From: Impatiens glandulifera
Taxonomy: Eukaryota; Streptophyta; Magnoliopsida; Ericales; Balsaminaceae
Assembly: GCF_907164915.1 (NCBI RefSeq)
Contig: NC_061867.1
Span: forward strand, 1,460,001 to 1,524,000
Length of the DNA: 64,000 nt
Direction: 5' to 3'
A program made the translations under genes and the position numbers. Shown here one piece after another: positions 24,421 through 35,393 of the stretch. Every line of letters starts with the position of its first letter. Position 1 is the first letter of the stretch. A model generated the notes under the pieces. That model made no database searches. It was not told the origin of the DNA and saw only the letters and a list, made by a program, of their open reading frames with translations.

Positions 24421-25870
24421 AGTAAATTGATCATGACCAATGCTCAAGAGTAAATTGATCATGACCAATGCTCCCTCCAGAGGAGACCGTGGAAAGAATG
24501 AAGGATGAGAGAGAAAAAATTGACAACAATGAGATCCATAATCATGGTAACATGTTAACAGTTAGTTGCATTGCCGTGATAGACTAAAAGGACATCACGA
24601 AAGAGGTGTATAAAAAGAAGCTCGAAAGGAAAGTGAAATCTCAACCAAAAACAAAGATGTACAAGCTTCATAGTGACCTTAGTTCATACGACGTGCTAAA
24701 CTTTAGTTTTGAGAGATTTACCTATGAGAACTATTACCAACTACCCCACCAGGGTGTACTAGTGGAAAAAATGGACCTAAAAGACCAAAATGTCACAAAT
24801 TCAATTCTCACTAGAAGAGTTTTAAATGAAAAGGAAGGAACATGTTCGTGGATGTCAGGATAGTTCTCTTTATTTAAAAAAAGAATCCTTATCTTAACTC
24901 GTTTCTATTAAGTTTTAGTTTCTTCTCCCAGATGCTCATGGCATCTCAATTTTTCAGAAAAAAAAAAAATCGATTAGGTTTTTCAGAAAGAAAGAAAAGA
25001 ATAGTCGGTTAGGTTAGGTTGTCGAGCAACCTATCGTGGTCAAAACACATGTGGATGCACCTAAAGGGACACACTCACTCGCCAAGAGTGAGCAACCATC
25101 ATGGAAGAGGGACGGGGAGTAAGAGATCATAGTTTCCCACATCGAGGCTCTAACCTAGATAGAAACATGGGAGCATGATCTTCAAGAAATGAAATGAGCA
25201 TCATCGAAAACGGGCCAAGATGAGCCAACTATGCAAAGTGAAGGGTTTTGTGTCCCTTATTTTCTAGTGGTAATGACGAGGCAAGTACTAAAAGAAGAGA
25301 TGCATAGATACTTGGCCCACAGAAAAAAGAAGGATTTTAAACTTGTTAAAACTAAACTCTAACAAAAGGAATAGAAGATTGCACAGTGAGGTTACATTTT
25401 GAAGAAAACAAATGTGAAGGAGACAGAGACGACAATTGACAAAGAGAATCTGTTTTCAAGTGGATCTTGAGCGAGAATATTGATGTGGAGAAATGTCGAC
25501 AGATTCAACACAGTTACGAGGAATGGAAAAATTGTAATGAAAAGGGAATTATGAAAAACAGGTAATATAAGTTGCAGGAGGTTCTTGACCTAACATTAAA
25601 TTTGATGCGGAGTTTTATGCAAGACCAAGAAGCATAGTATTGTGATTTGTGAGGTCGACATGAAGAGAACAGACATCTAATCTAGCCTTTCACAATAACA
25701 GTTTTCATTCAAAGCAAAAAAAAGAGCTTATCTTTAGAGTTAAAGATGGCTGCTGCCAATGCTCCTTTCTTCAAAAATTTTGACAACAGCAATCAACAGA
25801 ACCTTCAAAGCTTTCATTCTGTTACAGTCTCGTTGACATTTGACCTGACAAGAAGACAACATTAACATTA
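24421..25870. other. Moderate-GC region of unknown origin with a 30-bp duplication
   Basis: It opens with two perfect 30-bp units beginning CAAGAGTAAATTGATC (24418-24477). The rest is clearly less AT-rich than the surroundings and has one 85-residue frame (24606-24863) with no family I know. Stops elsewhere break all frames. It may be a decayed gene or retroelement, but nothing in it is diagnostic. Confidence 0.3.
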
Positions 25871-26264
25871 GAACAATTCATATAACATTAGAACCTCTTC
25901 AGATTTCTTCATATGACACAATAATGTCCCATTATGTGGAGAAGAAAAAACAGAAAATGTATACCAAGACCAAGTCCAGCTTTAGTTCACAGAAACAAAA
26001 AAAAAAACTTACGTCGCTGGCAAGCAGAATCCATTAATGAGCCTGCAGAAGAAAACCCTTCTCCATTTTTATTATCTTCTGGTTCTTCCACAAACTTGCA
26101 AGAAAAGCTCGATTAATCAAACAAATTTAAACTGGCTAAGTTTATTCTATTGAGACTAAATCAATACTCTACAATTACAAATGTTCTCATCTTCATTTGT
26201 AAACCTTATTGTTTACAAATTTGTTATCACCCCCTTTACTCTACCACTTTAACATTAAGGCTAA

Positions 26265-26785
26265 CAACCTATTGGTCTTGTTCGGATCCATGTTATATGA
26301 TTATTTGAAAAAATAATGATTGATGATGATTTTGAGGAGGTGAATTTTTTTTTTTTTGATAAAAAGAGTTAAAGGTATTAATATATAATGATAAACTAAA
26401 AAATAATAATTTAAAATAGAGAATATTTTAGACTTTGTTCGGTTTTGGGTTATTTAAATAACCTAAAAAAATCAAACATCATTTCATTTCCCTTTCATCC
26501 ATCAAATCACTCAATTCATTAACCAAAATACTAAAATATCCTCTATTTAAAATTATTATTTTTTATTTTATTTGTATATATTAATATCTTTTAAGTCTTT
26601 TTACCAAAAGAAAATTTCCACCGACCCAAAATCATCATCAGTCATCATTTTTTTCTCATTTCAAAACTCCTGTCGAACAATCTCTTAGTATTTTGGTTAA
26701 TAAATTGAGTAATGTGATAAATGAGATGAAATGATGTCATGGGTTTTGGTTATTCAAATAACCCAAACCGAATAAGGCCCTTAAC
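26265..26785. mobile_element. Foldback MITE cluster downstream of SUVH
   Basis: The left half (26310-26440, with GGTATTAATATATAATGATA) is the inverted complement of 26500-26660. A second pair of inverted ends, TTCGGTTTTGGGTTATTTAAAT at about 26446 and its complement at 26745-26775, encloses most of it. Two foldback elements therefore seem nested. Related text occurs at 22910-23010, 34360-34450 and 51050-51180. No coding capacity. Confidence 0.55.
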
Positions 26786-26949
26786 CCAACGTCTATCAAA
26801 TCATTTAAAATTTATGGAAATGGAAATTTGCCTAACAGCATTTAAAATAACATTACTCTTCTACATGCTATTTGAGCTTATATAAAACTGTAGTTGAGAA
26901 ATGACTTACATGGATTCATCAGGCGGCCTCCAAGACTTCACCAAGCAGC

Positions 26950-29900
26950 TCAATACATCCTACCAGTGCACTCTACAGAACCACAATAGCAGTTTTTCTT
27001 TTTAAGATTGCCACTGGAATCATACACACTATCCACCGCATAGTTATAATGATAAGTCAGCTCCTTCAAAGGAGGAATATTCTCCGCAGCAAAAAGCATT
27101 ATATGAGGCATTCTCTTGTCCTCGTGGTCATACAGGACATTTTGAGCGTATAGATTGGGAGAACAGCTGTGGTTAATGAACCTTCCAACATTTCCAAACT
27201 CCGCAGCGTCAATTGTGTAACCGCCGTCTTCCTTAACTTCAGAAACATCAGGAAGCTTCATATTATTGTCCATTTCATCCATTTGGAAGCAATAAGTATA
27301 GTTATGTCCAATATCAAACAAATACTCGTCGTTATGTCTCTTCTCTGCTTCTTTATCTTCCAAAAGCTCGCCTATATACTGGCAAATGAAGCTTCCGGAA
27401 GAGATGGAACTTAGCGACCTAACCCCCCAGCCCCTGGTTGGAGTTTTGAATATTTCAAGCTGTATCTTCAATCCAAACTGACTCACTCTGTTAGGGCAAG
27501 ACAAAGGACACTTGCAAGAAGGGCCGCATTCGTAAACGAGATCTTTTGTTTCGACGATCGCTCCGTTATAGTTGTACGGTATCTCTCCCCCGTTCTTCAC
27601 CACGCACGAGCATTTCGCAGAATCAACACATCCATCTATACAATTGCAGCCATTTTGAGGGGCAGGATTGTACGACTTAGGATAACGCATCTCGGTTATG
27701 TATTCGAATGAGGGAGGATTCTCGTTATCGACTGTATTCACTGCGCAAATTGGAAACGGTTCTTTACCTAGCGATATATCGCCGCTAAGTAAACCTTCTC
27801 GTACTTTAAATTTTTTTATTTGCTTCACTTCTTTCCAAGCGACGAGCGGTTGCCCCGGAATTCTCTTCAGTTCGAACTTGAATACGAGTTTACCGTGAGG
27901 CCCGACCTCTTGCCAATATTTTTCGACTTGATACAAGCCATCGTAAGTGTATGTAGTTGTCAGCTTCGTTTTCGAGTCCGAATTCAACGTCTTTGTTCCG
28001 TGGATCACACGAACTTCGTTCTTTTCGGAAATACTATTAAATAGGGCAAGATTTCCTCGTTCCAATTTCTGATCTTCATGTTCCTTTTTCTTACCTGTTG
28101 CCAATCCTCCCTGACCGGAGTATATCAGAACATCGGGATTGTCTAAACAGTCAGCATAACCACCTGACGCTACAATACTTGTCGCGATCTTTTTTCCGCC
28201 TTTTGTGATGTACTCGATACCACCTTGATAGATCCGATGAATGCCTACAAGTGCGAGTTCAACTCGGTATTGGAATTCGTCGCCTATTTCGACTCCGGGC
28301 ACCGATCCTACGTCGTGAAAGTCTTTGTTGGCTTCCATTTTTTTCTCTTTGACGATCTCCGTAGCTAGAAGATCAACCCTTTTCGTGTTCCTCTTCTCTG
28401 GCTTTGCTTCTTCCTCTTGCAAGAGTTTTCGACAGGTAGCTTGGAAAAAGCGAAGAGTTTCTCTCACTTTGATACGTGCATCGCCTTGATTGGAAACATT
28501 TAATGTCACCAATTCACCTACGAGCTGATTTGCATCTTTTTCAGAAGTAAGTTTCTTTTCTTTTGATTTTCGAGCAGAACTGACAGCACCTTGATTGGAA
28601 ACATTTAATGTCACCAATTCACCTATGAGCTGATTTGCATCTTTTTCAGAAGTTGGTTTCTTTTCTTTTGATTTTCGAGCAGAGCTGCCAGCACCATGAC
28701 TTGTTTGTATAGACTTAGCTAGGGTCGATTTCATCCATGGGCATTTTGGAGCGGCCATGAGGCCATGAACAATCACCTTATCCGAATCCTCATTATGATA
28801 TTCAGTAGTATCGTTAATAATAGACGTGGTTCTAATGCTATCTTTGGATTTCTTAGACACTGCATTCTCCCCCTTCCATGTCCCAACTTTTGGGACACCT
28901 TCACCTTGATCGTTATTCTTTTCGGGTATTATGTTATATTTCAACTTCAGCCTAGGCAGCTCTTCCTCTGACTTCCGCTTACCAAGGTTAACTTTTGACA
29001 GGTCAGAATCCCTTTCTTTGGCAGGACTCGTTGGAACTGTCGATTTTGACAGGTCAACACTTGATTCTTTCGTTGTTACATCTTGTACAACGGTTTTCTT
29101 AGCTAAGGTTTTCAGTTTTGAAACATTACTAGCAGATTTCATTGTCTCCTTCACTGAACTATCCTCAGGTTCTGCATTTTCATCTTTAACCTCAACATTC
29201 AATTCTTCAAAACTTCTCTTTACTCCTACTTTCAATTCGGTCGTCTCCTTTACATCAGCATTGCTAACCTCTGCTTTCTTCGAGTCCTTGTTGGTTGGAC
29301 ATGGGGCATTTCTCCCACAGAATGGGGGGAATGTGCGCTTAGCTGACACAGTTCTTCTCTTATACTTGATCTTAGGAATGTAAGCTTCTAAATCAAGAGA
29401 CTGAACCACCTCATTTACTACAGATCCAATTTCCTGCACATTTCTTTGGGGAATTTCTTCTTCGCTCTGTCCCTTTGGCGTTACATTGACTTCAGTAAGT
29501 ATGCCAGACGAAGCTACAACCTTTTCCACCAAGGAATCTAAAATGTCTATCTCAAATGGACCATTTTCTGTCCTGGGAATAGTCTCGACTATACTGTCAC
29601 TAGCTTTGTGACAATTTGCTGAAGTTTTCTTAGAAGATGATTTCCCGCCATTTTCCACCAAGGAATCTAAAATATCTACCGCCAATGGAATAGCTTTGAC
29701 TACACTGTCACTAGCTTTGCGACAATTTGCAGAAGTTTTCTTAGAAGATGGTTTCCCACCATTTTCCACCAAGGAATCTAAAATATCTACCGCCAATGGA
29801 ATAGCTTCAAAGCCATTCTCCAGATGACAATTTACTGAAATCTCTTTAGAAGATGATTTCCCTTCCTTAGCACAAGCTCCTGTTTCATTTTCTGCTGTTT

Positions 29901-30051
29901 TCTCAGTTGGTAAGGTTTCCTGTAACACTACGACGTTTGTACTTGGGCCAATAATACGGCCACACCCAGGAGGAAAATGACGATTAGCTGAAACACTTCG
30001 ACGTTTGTACTTGGGCAGCCTTATGACTCGTGTACTTGGACTAGTATGCAT
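26950..30051 (-). CDS. SUVH: SUVH5/6-type histone H3-K9 methyltransferase
   Basis: Chromatin enzyme that reads methylated DNA and methylates histone H3 lysine 9, feeding the CHROMOMETHYLASE loop. A single exon of 1033 residues, intron-free in the coding part as in many SUVH genes. The start is the ATG at 30051 (MHTSPSTRVIRL), preceded by an acceptor-like AACCAG. The N-terminus has two copies of KYKRRxVSAxRxFPPxCGR. The SRA/YDG domain lies at about 584-740 (GVEIGDEFQYRVEL, ASGGYADC, YTYDGLYQVEKYW). The pre-SET domain (about 800-850) has nine cysteines. The SET domain (about 867-1000) has GWGVRS and FINHSCSPNLYAQN. Post-SET CYCGSVECTGRMY ends the protein. It is longer than the roughly 790 residues of SUVH5/6 because of repeated N-terminal segments. 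The residue after ELTY is His where many SET proteins have Asp. Confidence 0.93.
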   Translation of the reverse strand: MHTSPSTRVIRLPKYKRRSVSANRHFPPGCGRIIGPSTNVVVLQETLPTEKTAENETGACAKEGKSSSKEISVNCHLENGFEAIPLAVDILDSLVENGGKPSSKKTSANCRKASDSVVKAIPLAVDILDSLVENGGKSSSKKTSANCHKASDSIVETIPRTENGPFEIDILDSLVEKVVASSGILTEVNVTPKGQSEEEIPQRNVQEIGSVVNEVVQSLDLEAYIPKIKYKRRTVSAKRTFPPFCGRNAPCPTNKDSKKAEVSNADVKETTELKVGVKRSFEELNVEVKDENAEPEDSSVKETMKSASNVSKLKTLAKKTVVQDVTTKESSVDLSKSTVPTSPAKERDSDLSKVNLGKRKSEEELPRLKLKYNIIPEKNNDQGEGVPKVGTWKGENAVSKKSKDSIRTTSIINDTTEYHNEDSDKVIVHGLMAAPKCPWMKSTLAKSIQTSHGAGSSARKSKEKKPTSEKDANQLIGELVTLNVSNQGAVSSARKSKEKKLTSEKDANQLVGELVTLNVSNQGDARIKVRETLRFFQATCRKLLQEEEAKPEKRNTKRVDLLATEIVKEKKMEANKDFHDVGSVPGVEIGDEFQYRVELALVGIHRIYQGGIEYITKGGKKIATSIVASGGYADCLDNPDVLIYSGQGGLATGKKKEHEDQKLERGNLALFNSISEKNEVRVIHGTKTLNSDSKTKLTTTYTYDGLYQVEKYWQEVGPHGKLVFKFELKRIPGQPLVAWKEVKQIKKFKVREGLLSGDISLGKEPFPICAVNTVDNENPPSFEYITEMRYPKSYNPAPQNGCNCIDGCVDSAKCSCVVKNGGEIPYNYNGAIVETKDLVYECGPSCKCPLSCPNRVSQFGLKIQLEIFKTPTRGWGVRSLSSISSGSFICQYIGELLEDKEAEKRHNDEYLFDIGHNYTYCFQMDEMDNNMKLPDVSEVKEDGGYTIDAAEFGNVGRFINHSCSPNLYAQNVLYDHEDKRMPHIMLFAAENIPPLKELTYHYNYAVDSVYDSSGNLKKKNCYCGSVECTGRMY
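28480..28710 (-). repeat. In-frame tandem duplication in SUVH, two copies
   Basis: Two adjacent units of about 126 bp encode SSARKSKEKKxTSEKDANQL and then GELVTLNVSNQG. They are nearly identical and keep frame. They lie between the N-terminal region and the SRA domain. Confidence 0.9.
29510..29850 (-). repeat. In-frame tandem repeats in SUVH N-terminus, about three copies
   Basis: Units of roughly 114-120 bp encode VDILDSLVENGGKxSSKKTS and then ANCxKASDS. Two copies are nearly identical and a third is degenerate (IDILDSLVEKVVASSG). The array adds about 100 residues to the protein. Confidence 0.9.
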
Positions 30052-30900
30052 TCTGGTTAACAAGAAAAACGATGCAAGTCTATATGAAGACTAACTTGGT
30101 TCAAAATGAAAAGGAAGTTTCCTCGAAGGAAAAGAAACTTATGGAAGCAAGCAATCTAAGATGAAAGACTGTTCTTGACTCATGACATGAGATGTGTTCA
30201 GATATTAAAAACCGTAGAGTAGAAGAAGAACCTGATAAGATAGCTCAAGAATATCCACTTCAGCTGTGAATACTGCTTGGAAAACGCTGAAATCAGATAT
30301 CAGAATCCAAATGAGGTGCATTTTAGATATGAGAATATTGGTTGATTTTGATTGAGAACAAAGAAATTAACAGTAACTAATGATTAGTGGTTCTCTCCCA
30401 CAGAAATCGAATTATTCCAGATACAATAATAATCTATTCATTTTATATCTACTAAAAACAAAGCCCTATCAGAACCATAACAATGGTATGTCCTCTCCAA
30501 CCCTGGTTAGCACAAAATCTGCTTCAAATGGAGAACTAAGAAGAATCTAAACTAAATGGACACAAACCCACGAAATGTTCATTCATTACCTCTGTAGAAT
30601 CGAAGCTTTTCACGATTGTCTTCTAGAATGGAAAAAGCCCTTCATTTACCTCAAGTAGAATCGAAACCCTTCACGACCCTCTTCTAGAATGGATAAAGTA
30701 CTCCATTATCTCCTTTTGCAGTCGTCTTATACTGGTAAAAACGACAAGCGATCGTCTTCCTTAAACAAGCGACGAACCTATGAATGATCTCCAATAGAAC
30801 AAGCGGTTTTAATCTCCTCAAGAACTTTCTTATTTGTGTTTTTGAAGGGTTTTGGAATTATTTTTCTTTTGTTTACTAACTTTTATTAGAAGAGAGTTAA
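30052..30900 (-). promoter_or_regulatory. 5' UTR and promoter region of SUVH
   Basis: The coding start is directly preceded by an acceptor-like CAG, so at least one 5' UTR intron is likely. At about 30590-30710 two copies of a unit of about 60 bp (TAGAATCGAA then CTTCTAGAATGGA) stand in tandem, probably inside the untranslated first exon or promoter. No other gene is seen. Confidence 0.45.
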
Positions 30901-32237
30901 GAGATAAATTTGGGAGTAAGAATAGGTGAGTAGACGACGTGTCACTGTATCATCGGTCTATAAAAATGATAAAGTTTGAGGAGAAATAAAATTTGTTATT
31001 TTTTTATCTATTGTTCATTCTTTCTTAAATTTTCTCCACTAATAATTTCTTTTTTTATTATTTAAATTAATAAATATATATAAAAAAAAATTATTTATAT
31101 TTTCTAAAACTTTCTTCTTTTCAATAAAAATAAGAGAAATAATTGGAAAAAAAAATTTAAAATTTTAAAAAAATAATAAATTTTATCTCTATTCTTTTTT
31201 TTTTTTTTTGACATTTTTTATCATTTTTTCAAACAAGGTTGTGACACGTCATTCCCTCCCTAATTATTTCTCGAAATTTCTTTTTCTATCCCTATTCTAA
31301 AAATAATTATTTTTTTTTTACAAAAAGTTGCTAATAATATTATTCTAAAAATAATTTATATTTTTTTACAGAAAGTTGCAAATAATATTCTTAGCAATTT
31401 AATTAAAAAAAATTAAGAGATAAACGAAAATAATATTAAAATATAGCAAATTATTAAAATGTATGTTTATAGATAAAATATACTTACTCCACCCTAAAAA
31501 AAATCTAATCATTTTATAAAAAAACACAAATAAAAAAAAATTAAGCATGTTTGAAAACACCTCATCTACATACAAATATTATTAAATTTATTAATATATA
31601 TCATAATAAAAATATATTGTGTAATATTATTTTATCTAAATTAATATTCAAAATATTTAAAAAAATAATTTTTAAATAAATTAACAAAAAAAAAAAATCA
31701 AACTCAATGTTTCCAAATTGAGCCAAATCTGAAATTGTTTAAAAGTGGTTGCATTGATTATCATAAATGAAAAAATCTATCTATCTATTCAAAATATTAT
31801 AAAGGAAAAAAAATCTAAAAAAAAAACAATCAAAACTTGTTTAATCATAATCATGGTCAAAATGTTTTATTGAATTAGTGATAAAATTGAAACAATTAGA
31901 AACTTATATATAAATTATTAAGAGATATTTAAAAAATAAAATTTTTATTTAGTCCAAACTCAGATGTTTCCAAATTGTGCCACTTATAAATTCGAGTAAA
32001 AATCAGATGTTTCCAAACTCGGATGTTTTTATCGAATTAGTAAAAAAATCGAAACTAGTTCTAAGTAGAAATTGAATGGAAAACTTATCAATAAATTATT
32101 AAGTTATAATGTACATTTTAACGGAGGATCATACAAAAGAAAAACCAAACATTGTCCTGCCTCCAAATATGTCTCTATATGTTTATCATTCAAAACATTC
32201 ATCTTAAACATACAAAAGGAAATACATCATTACAACT
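30901..32237. other. AT-rich intergenic region with a MITE copy
   Basis: At 30915-31290 the sequence shows 'gacgacgtgtcac' and its counterpart 'gtgacacgtcatt' on the other side of an AT-rich core. This matches the family also seen near 23.1 and 50.6 kb. The rest, to about 32230, is A/T runs. The last 100 bases are probably the GATA gene 3' UTR. Confidence 0.45.
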
Positions 32238-33555
32238 TCATATAAGTAGCTCTGCCTCTGGAAAAGAGTTGTTGGATGGAAGATCCAACAACAAACCATA
32301 ATCAGAGTTCTGATCATGTACAAATTGTGAGGAAGAATCAAACATTAGTAAGTTGTCTTCGGGTGAAGACGAATTGAACATCATTCTTGGGCTAAAGCAA
32401 CAAGACTCGCGATCATTTTCCTCCACATCCTTCTTCGTTAACATGCCTTCCTTTGAACCCTTCTTTGGATTATTCTCAATCGAAAGGGAGCTTGTCTCGG
32501 ATTCCTCCTCCCTAATAGAACTCGGATGGCGAATGAGAACACTTCCATGTCCTATAGGTAAGAAATCCTTCTCGAAAATCAAATCTTCTTCTAATGAACC
32601 AAATAAGTGTGAGGATTGTCTTTGTTCATTTAAGATTGTATAGAGATCCTTAGTAAGTTTCTCGATTGAAGATGACTTTGGACGACTAAAGCAAGTCCTT
32701 TTCCTCGAAGGGGCAGTTGTGTTATTCGTTTCCCATTGTGTTGGACCTAAAATAACAAAAACACAACATTATAACATGCAGTTAACAATTTTCTTCATGT
32801 AATAACTGATAAAAACATACATGTTAAATCAGTCGAGGATATGGCAGAACCGGAATCTCCTTCGTCTTGACTCTTCATAGGAAGATGAACGTGTTTCAAT
32901 TTGATGACAAATTTCCCAATATTCAAATTTTCGCTATGGTTTAGCCTTCTTTTTGCTTCTTTTTTCTTAATGGACATGGTTTTTACATTTGAAAAACCAC
33001 GATCATCAAATTCATCAGCAACATCTGCTCGAGAATGAAGAGGAGTATAGTTTGACAACGTTCCCTTCGTTCTCCATCGCGATCCACACGCATTGCACAA
33101 CACGGGTTTTTCAGGTGGCCCATTACGCCACAATGGAGTGCCTATAAGTAATCGAAAGAAAACACGTAAATAACACAAATTTGGGTAAAGAAACAGGTTT
33201 TCTTTCCATTTTTTTTTTTCAAAAAACACAAATCCAGCAATCCAGCATATGGGTAAAAGCAATAAAGCTATGATGAACTGGAAAAACACTCAATACCATG
33301 AGCTGTTTTTGGTTTGAAGTTGAAATTTTCAAACTCAATCAACACTAGAAATAGAGAAACAAATCAAATTCATTCAAACAAGCCATGAAATTCAATTTGA
33401 TGCACATACATATGAGATTCATTATCATCATACAACATAAGAACCAGAAATTGAAGACATTCAAACAAACAACAAACCAAACCAAATCACCAAATCAAGA
33501 AAAAAAAAAACTCACTTGTGACACCACAGTGATTGCAAGGACCATGTTTGCCCAT
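32238..33555 (-). CDS. GATA zinc-finger transcription factor (GATA26/27-type)
   Basis: DNA-binding protein for GATA sites. Three exons, 33555-33516, 33141-32821 and 32746-32238, give 289 residues in frame. The intron inside codon 14 splits the zinc finger: [14 protein letters not shown] joins [18 protein letters not shown], a C-X2-C-X18-C-X2-C finger at the very N-terminus, typical of this subgroup. Then come [13 protein letters not shown] and a basic KKKEAKRR stretch. Exon 3 has [25 protein letters not shown] and [12 protein letters not shown], and ends [15 protein letters not shown]. Arabidopsis GATA26/27 are about 470-510 residues and carry an additional middle domain, which is missing here although the usual tail remains. 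This suggests an internal loss or a shorter paralogue. Confidence 0.88.
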
Positions 33556-35393
33556 CTCTCTGAATCTGTAAAAGAACTATTCAAATATAGAAAGAAGAAA
33601 GGGTTGTTTCTTAGTCCAACCCAAGGATTTTCAATCGTTTTATGGCTATGTATAAAAAAGGAAGCTTCCTTACAAGAAACCAGAGAAAAGTTCAAAAGAG
33701 AGAATAGTAGATAGAACAGACAACAAAATTAAGGAAATTAATGGGTTTTTGGATGTGGGTTCAATTCAAGCTTTGGAATTTCTGCAATTCCAATGAGAAA
33801 TGTCGTGAGAGAAGAAGAAGATGAAATGGGGGAAGAAGATTGACCTTGTTGCCGTGTATTGTACTGAACATATATTTTTTTCAGCTTTTTCTTTCTTTAT
33901 TTTAAAATGCCAAATCAAAGTTCTATTTTTTAACCTCTAATGGAAGAACAGAATAATATCCATTGTCTCATCTTGAATATTGACTTGTCTGCTTTATTAA
34001 TAAAAATTAAAATTGAGGGTAAAAAAGTCTTCATATACATAAATACCCTTGGGGCCCTAATCTCCTAACCCTAATCCCCTCTACTTATTAATTTTCTAAT
34101 AAGGGTACAATTGTCATTTTGCACCTAAAGGTTGTATAGTCTATAGACATTGGCCAGAGTGAAAGAAACAATGACTTTTTCTTGGGTAATTGGTTGCTGA
34201 ATAATTCAAATTAATGACTTAAGATGGCATGGGAATTCAAGTAGGCATTAAACTTTTAATGATTCAACTAGTTACTCTAACTTATCTTAGGAAGAATTCA
34301 CTTTTTTCAAATAATCCCGTTATTTTAAAAATGATGTGAAAGTGGTGATTTTTTGAGTAAAAAATTTTAAATGGTGTTAATATATAATGATAACATTAAA
34401 AAAAATGGAAGGTATTTTTATTAATAAATTGAATGAGATAATATATAAGAGAAAAATTAAATAATATTTAATTTAATTGTATTATTTAAATAATCACAAC
34501 AGGCCTTCCTTATTGACATAATTGATCATTTCTATTGAAAATAAATAAAATATATAGTTTTTGATGAATTGTGTTACATCTAACAAATATAATGTATTTA
34601 GTATACTAATTTTTCTTCCAAATTTTTATTTGGGCGATTTAAGAAAGTAATTTATTAAGATTACTAATTTCATAGTCACTATCTCTGTTTTATTATTAAT
34701 TTTTCTCTTCGTAAATAATATGTTGGTGTGTTAAAACGATTTTTATTATTTTTATTATATATATATATATTTTAAAAAGAAAATATTTTTATTGAGAATT
34801 TAAGTTATAAAATGTTGAATTATTTAATAAATATTATTATTATATTTGATTGAGATAAGAAACATTAAAATTTAATAAATTATATGAATAATATTTGATT
34901 TTTTTAGTGTTATAAATTTGGGTTAAATAGCCAATATGAATACAAATATGGGTTTTTTTTAGTTTATTTCTGTTCATTAATTTAATAACATGACATTAAT
35001 TAATATTTTAATTATAGGAGACATTAAAGTAAAGAAATGGGTGAACTGGCATGACCTAAGAACCAAACCTAATTAAAGTCATAAAAGAATATCATGACAC
35101 GTGTAAAGCTCTGACTGGGAGATGGGGCCAAGTATGACGAAAAATACTCACAAGGGCTTGTTTGGTTGGGAGTTTCTCTCCATTCTCTAAATTACATTTT
35201 CTTCGTTAATATAACTTCTTAGAAAATTAAAGAAAAATAATTATTGATACTAATTATCACCAAAAACAATTTAGTTCAAGTGTGACTTAATTTATTGAAT
35301 AAATCTTAAAAAGTCATTAAATATCACCACACTTTTTACTGTAGTATGAAATTAGTAATTTTAATATAACTTAAATATCTAAATATTTTCTTA
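33556..35393. other. GATA 5' region and intergenic DNA
   Basis: 33556-33850 is probable 5' UTR and promoter of the GATA gene, with A/G-rich tracts. At about 34070 there are AACCCTAATCC words. A segment at 34360-34450 belongs to the dispersed MITE-like family described at 26.3 kb. At about 35095 there is a GACACGTGTAAAG G-box. No gene was seen. Confidence 0.45.

Noticed and set aside
28931..29383. 150-codon plus-strand frame inside SUVH
   Set aside because: Antisense shadow of the serine- and lysine-rich N-terminus.
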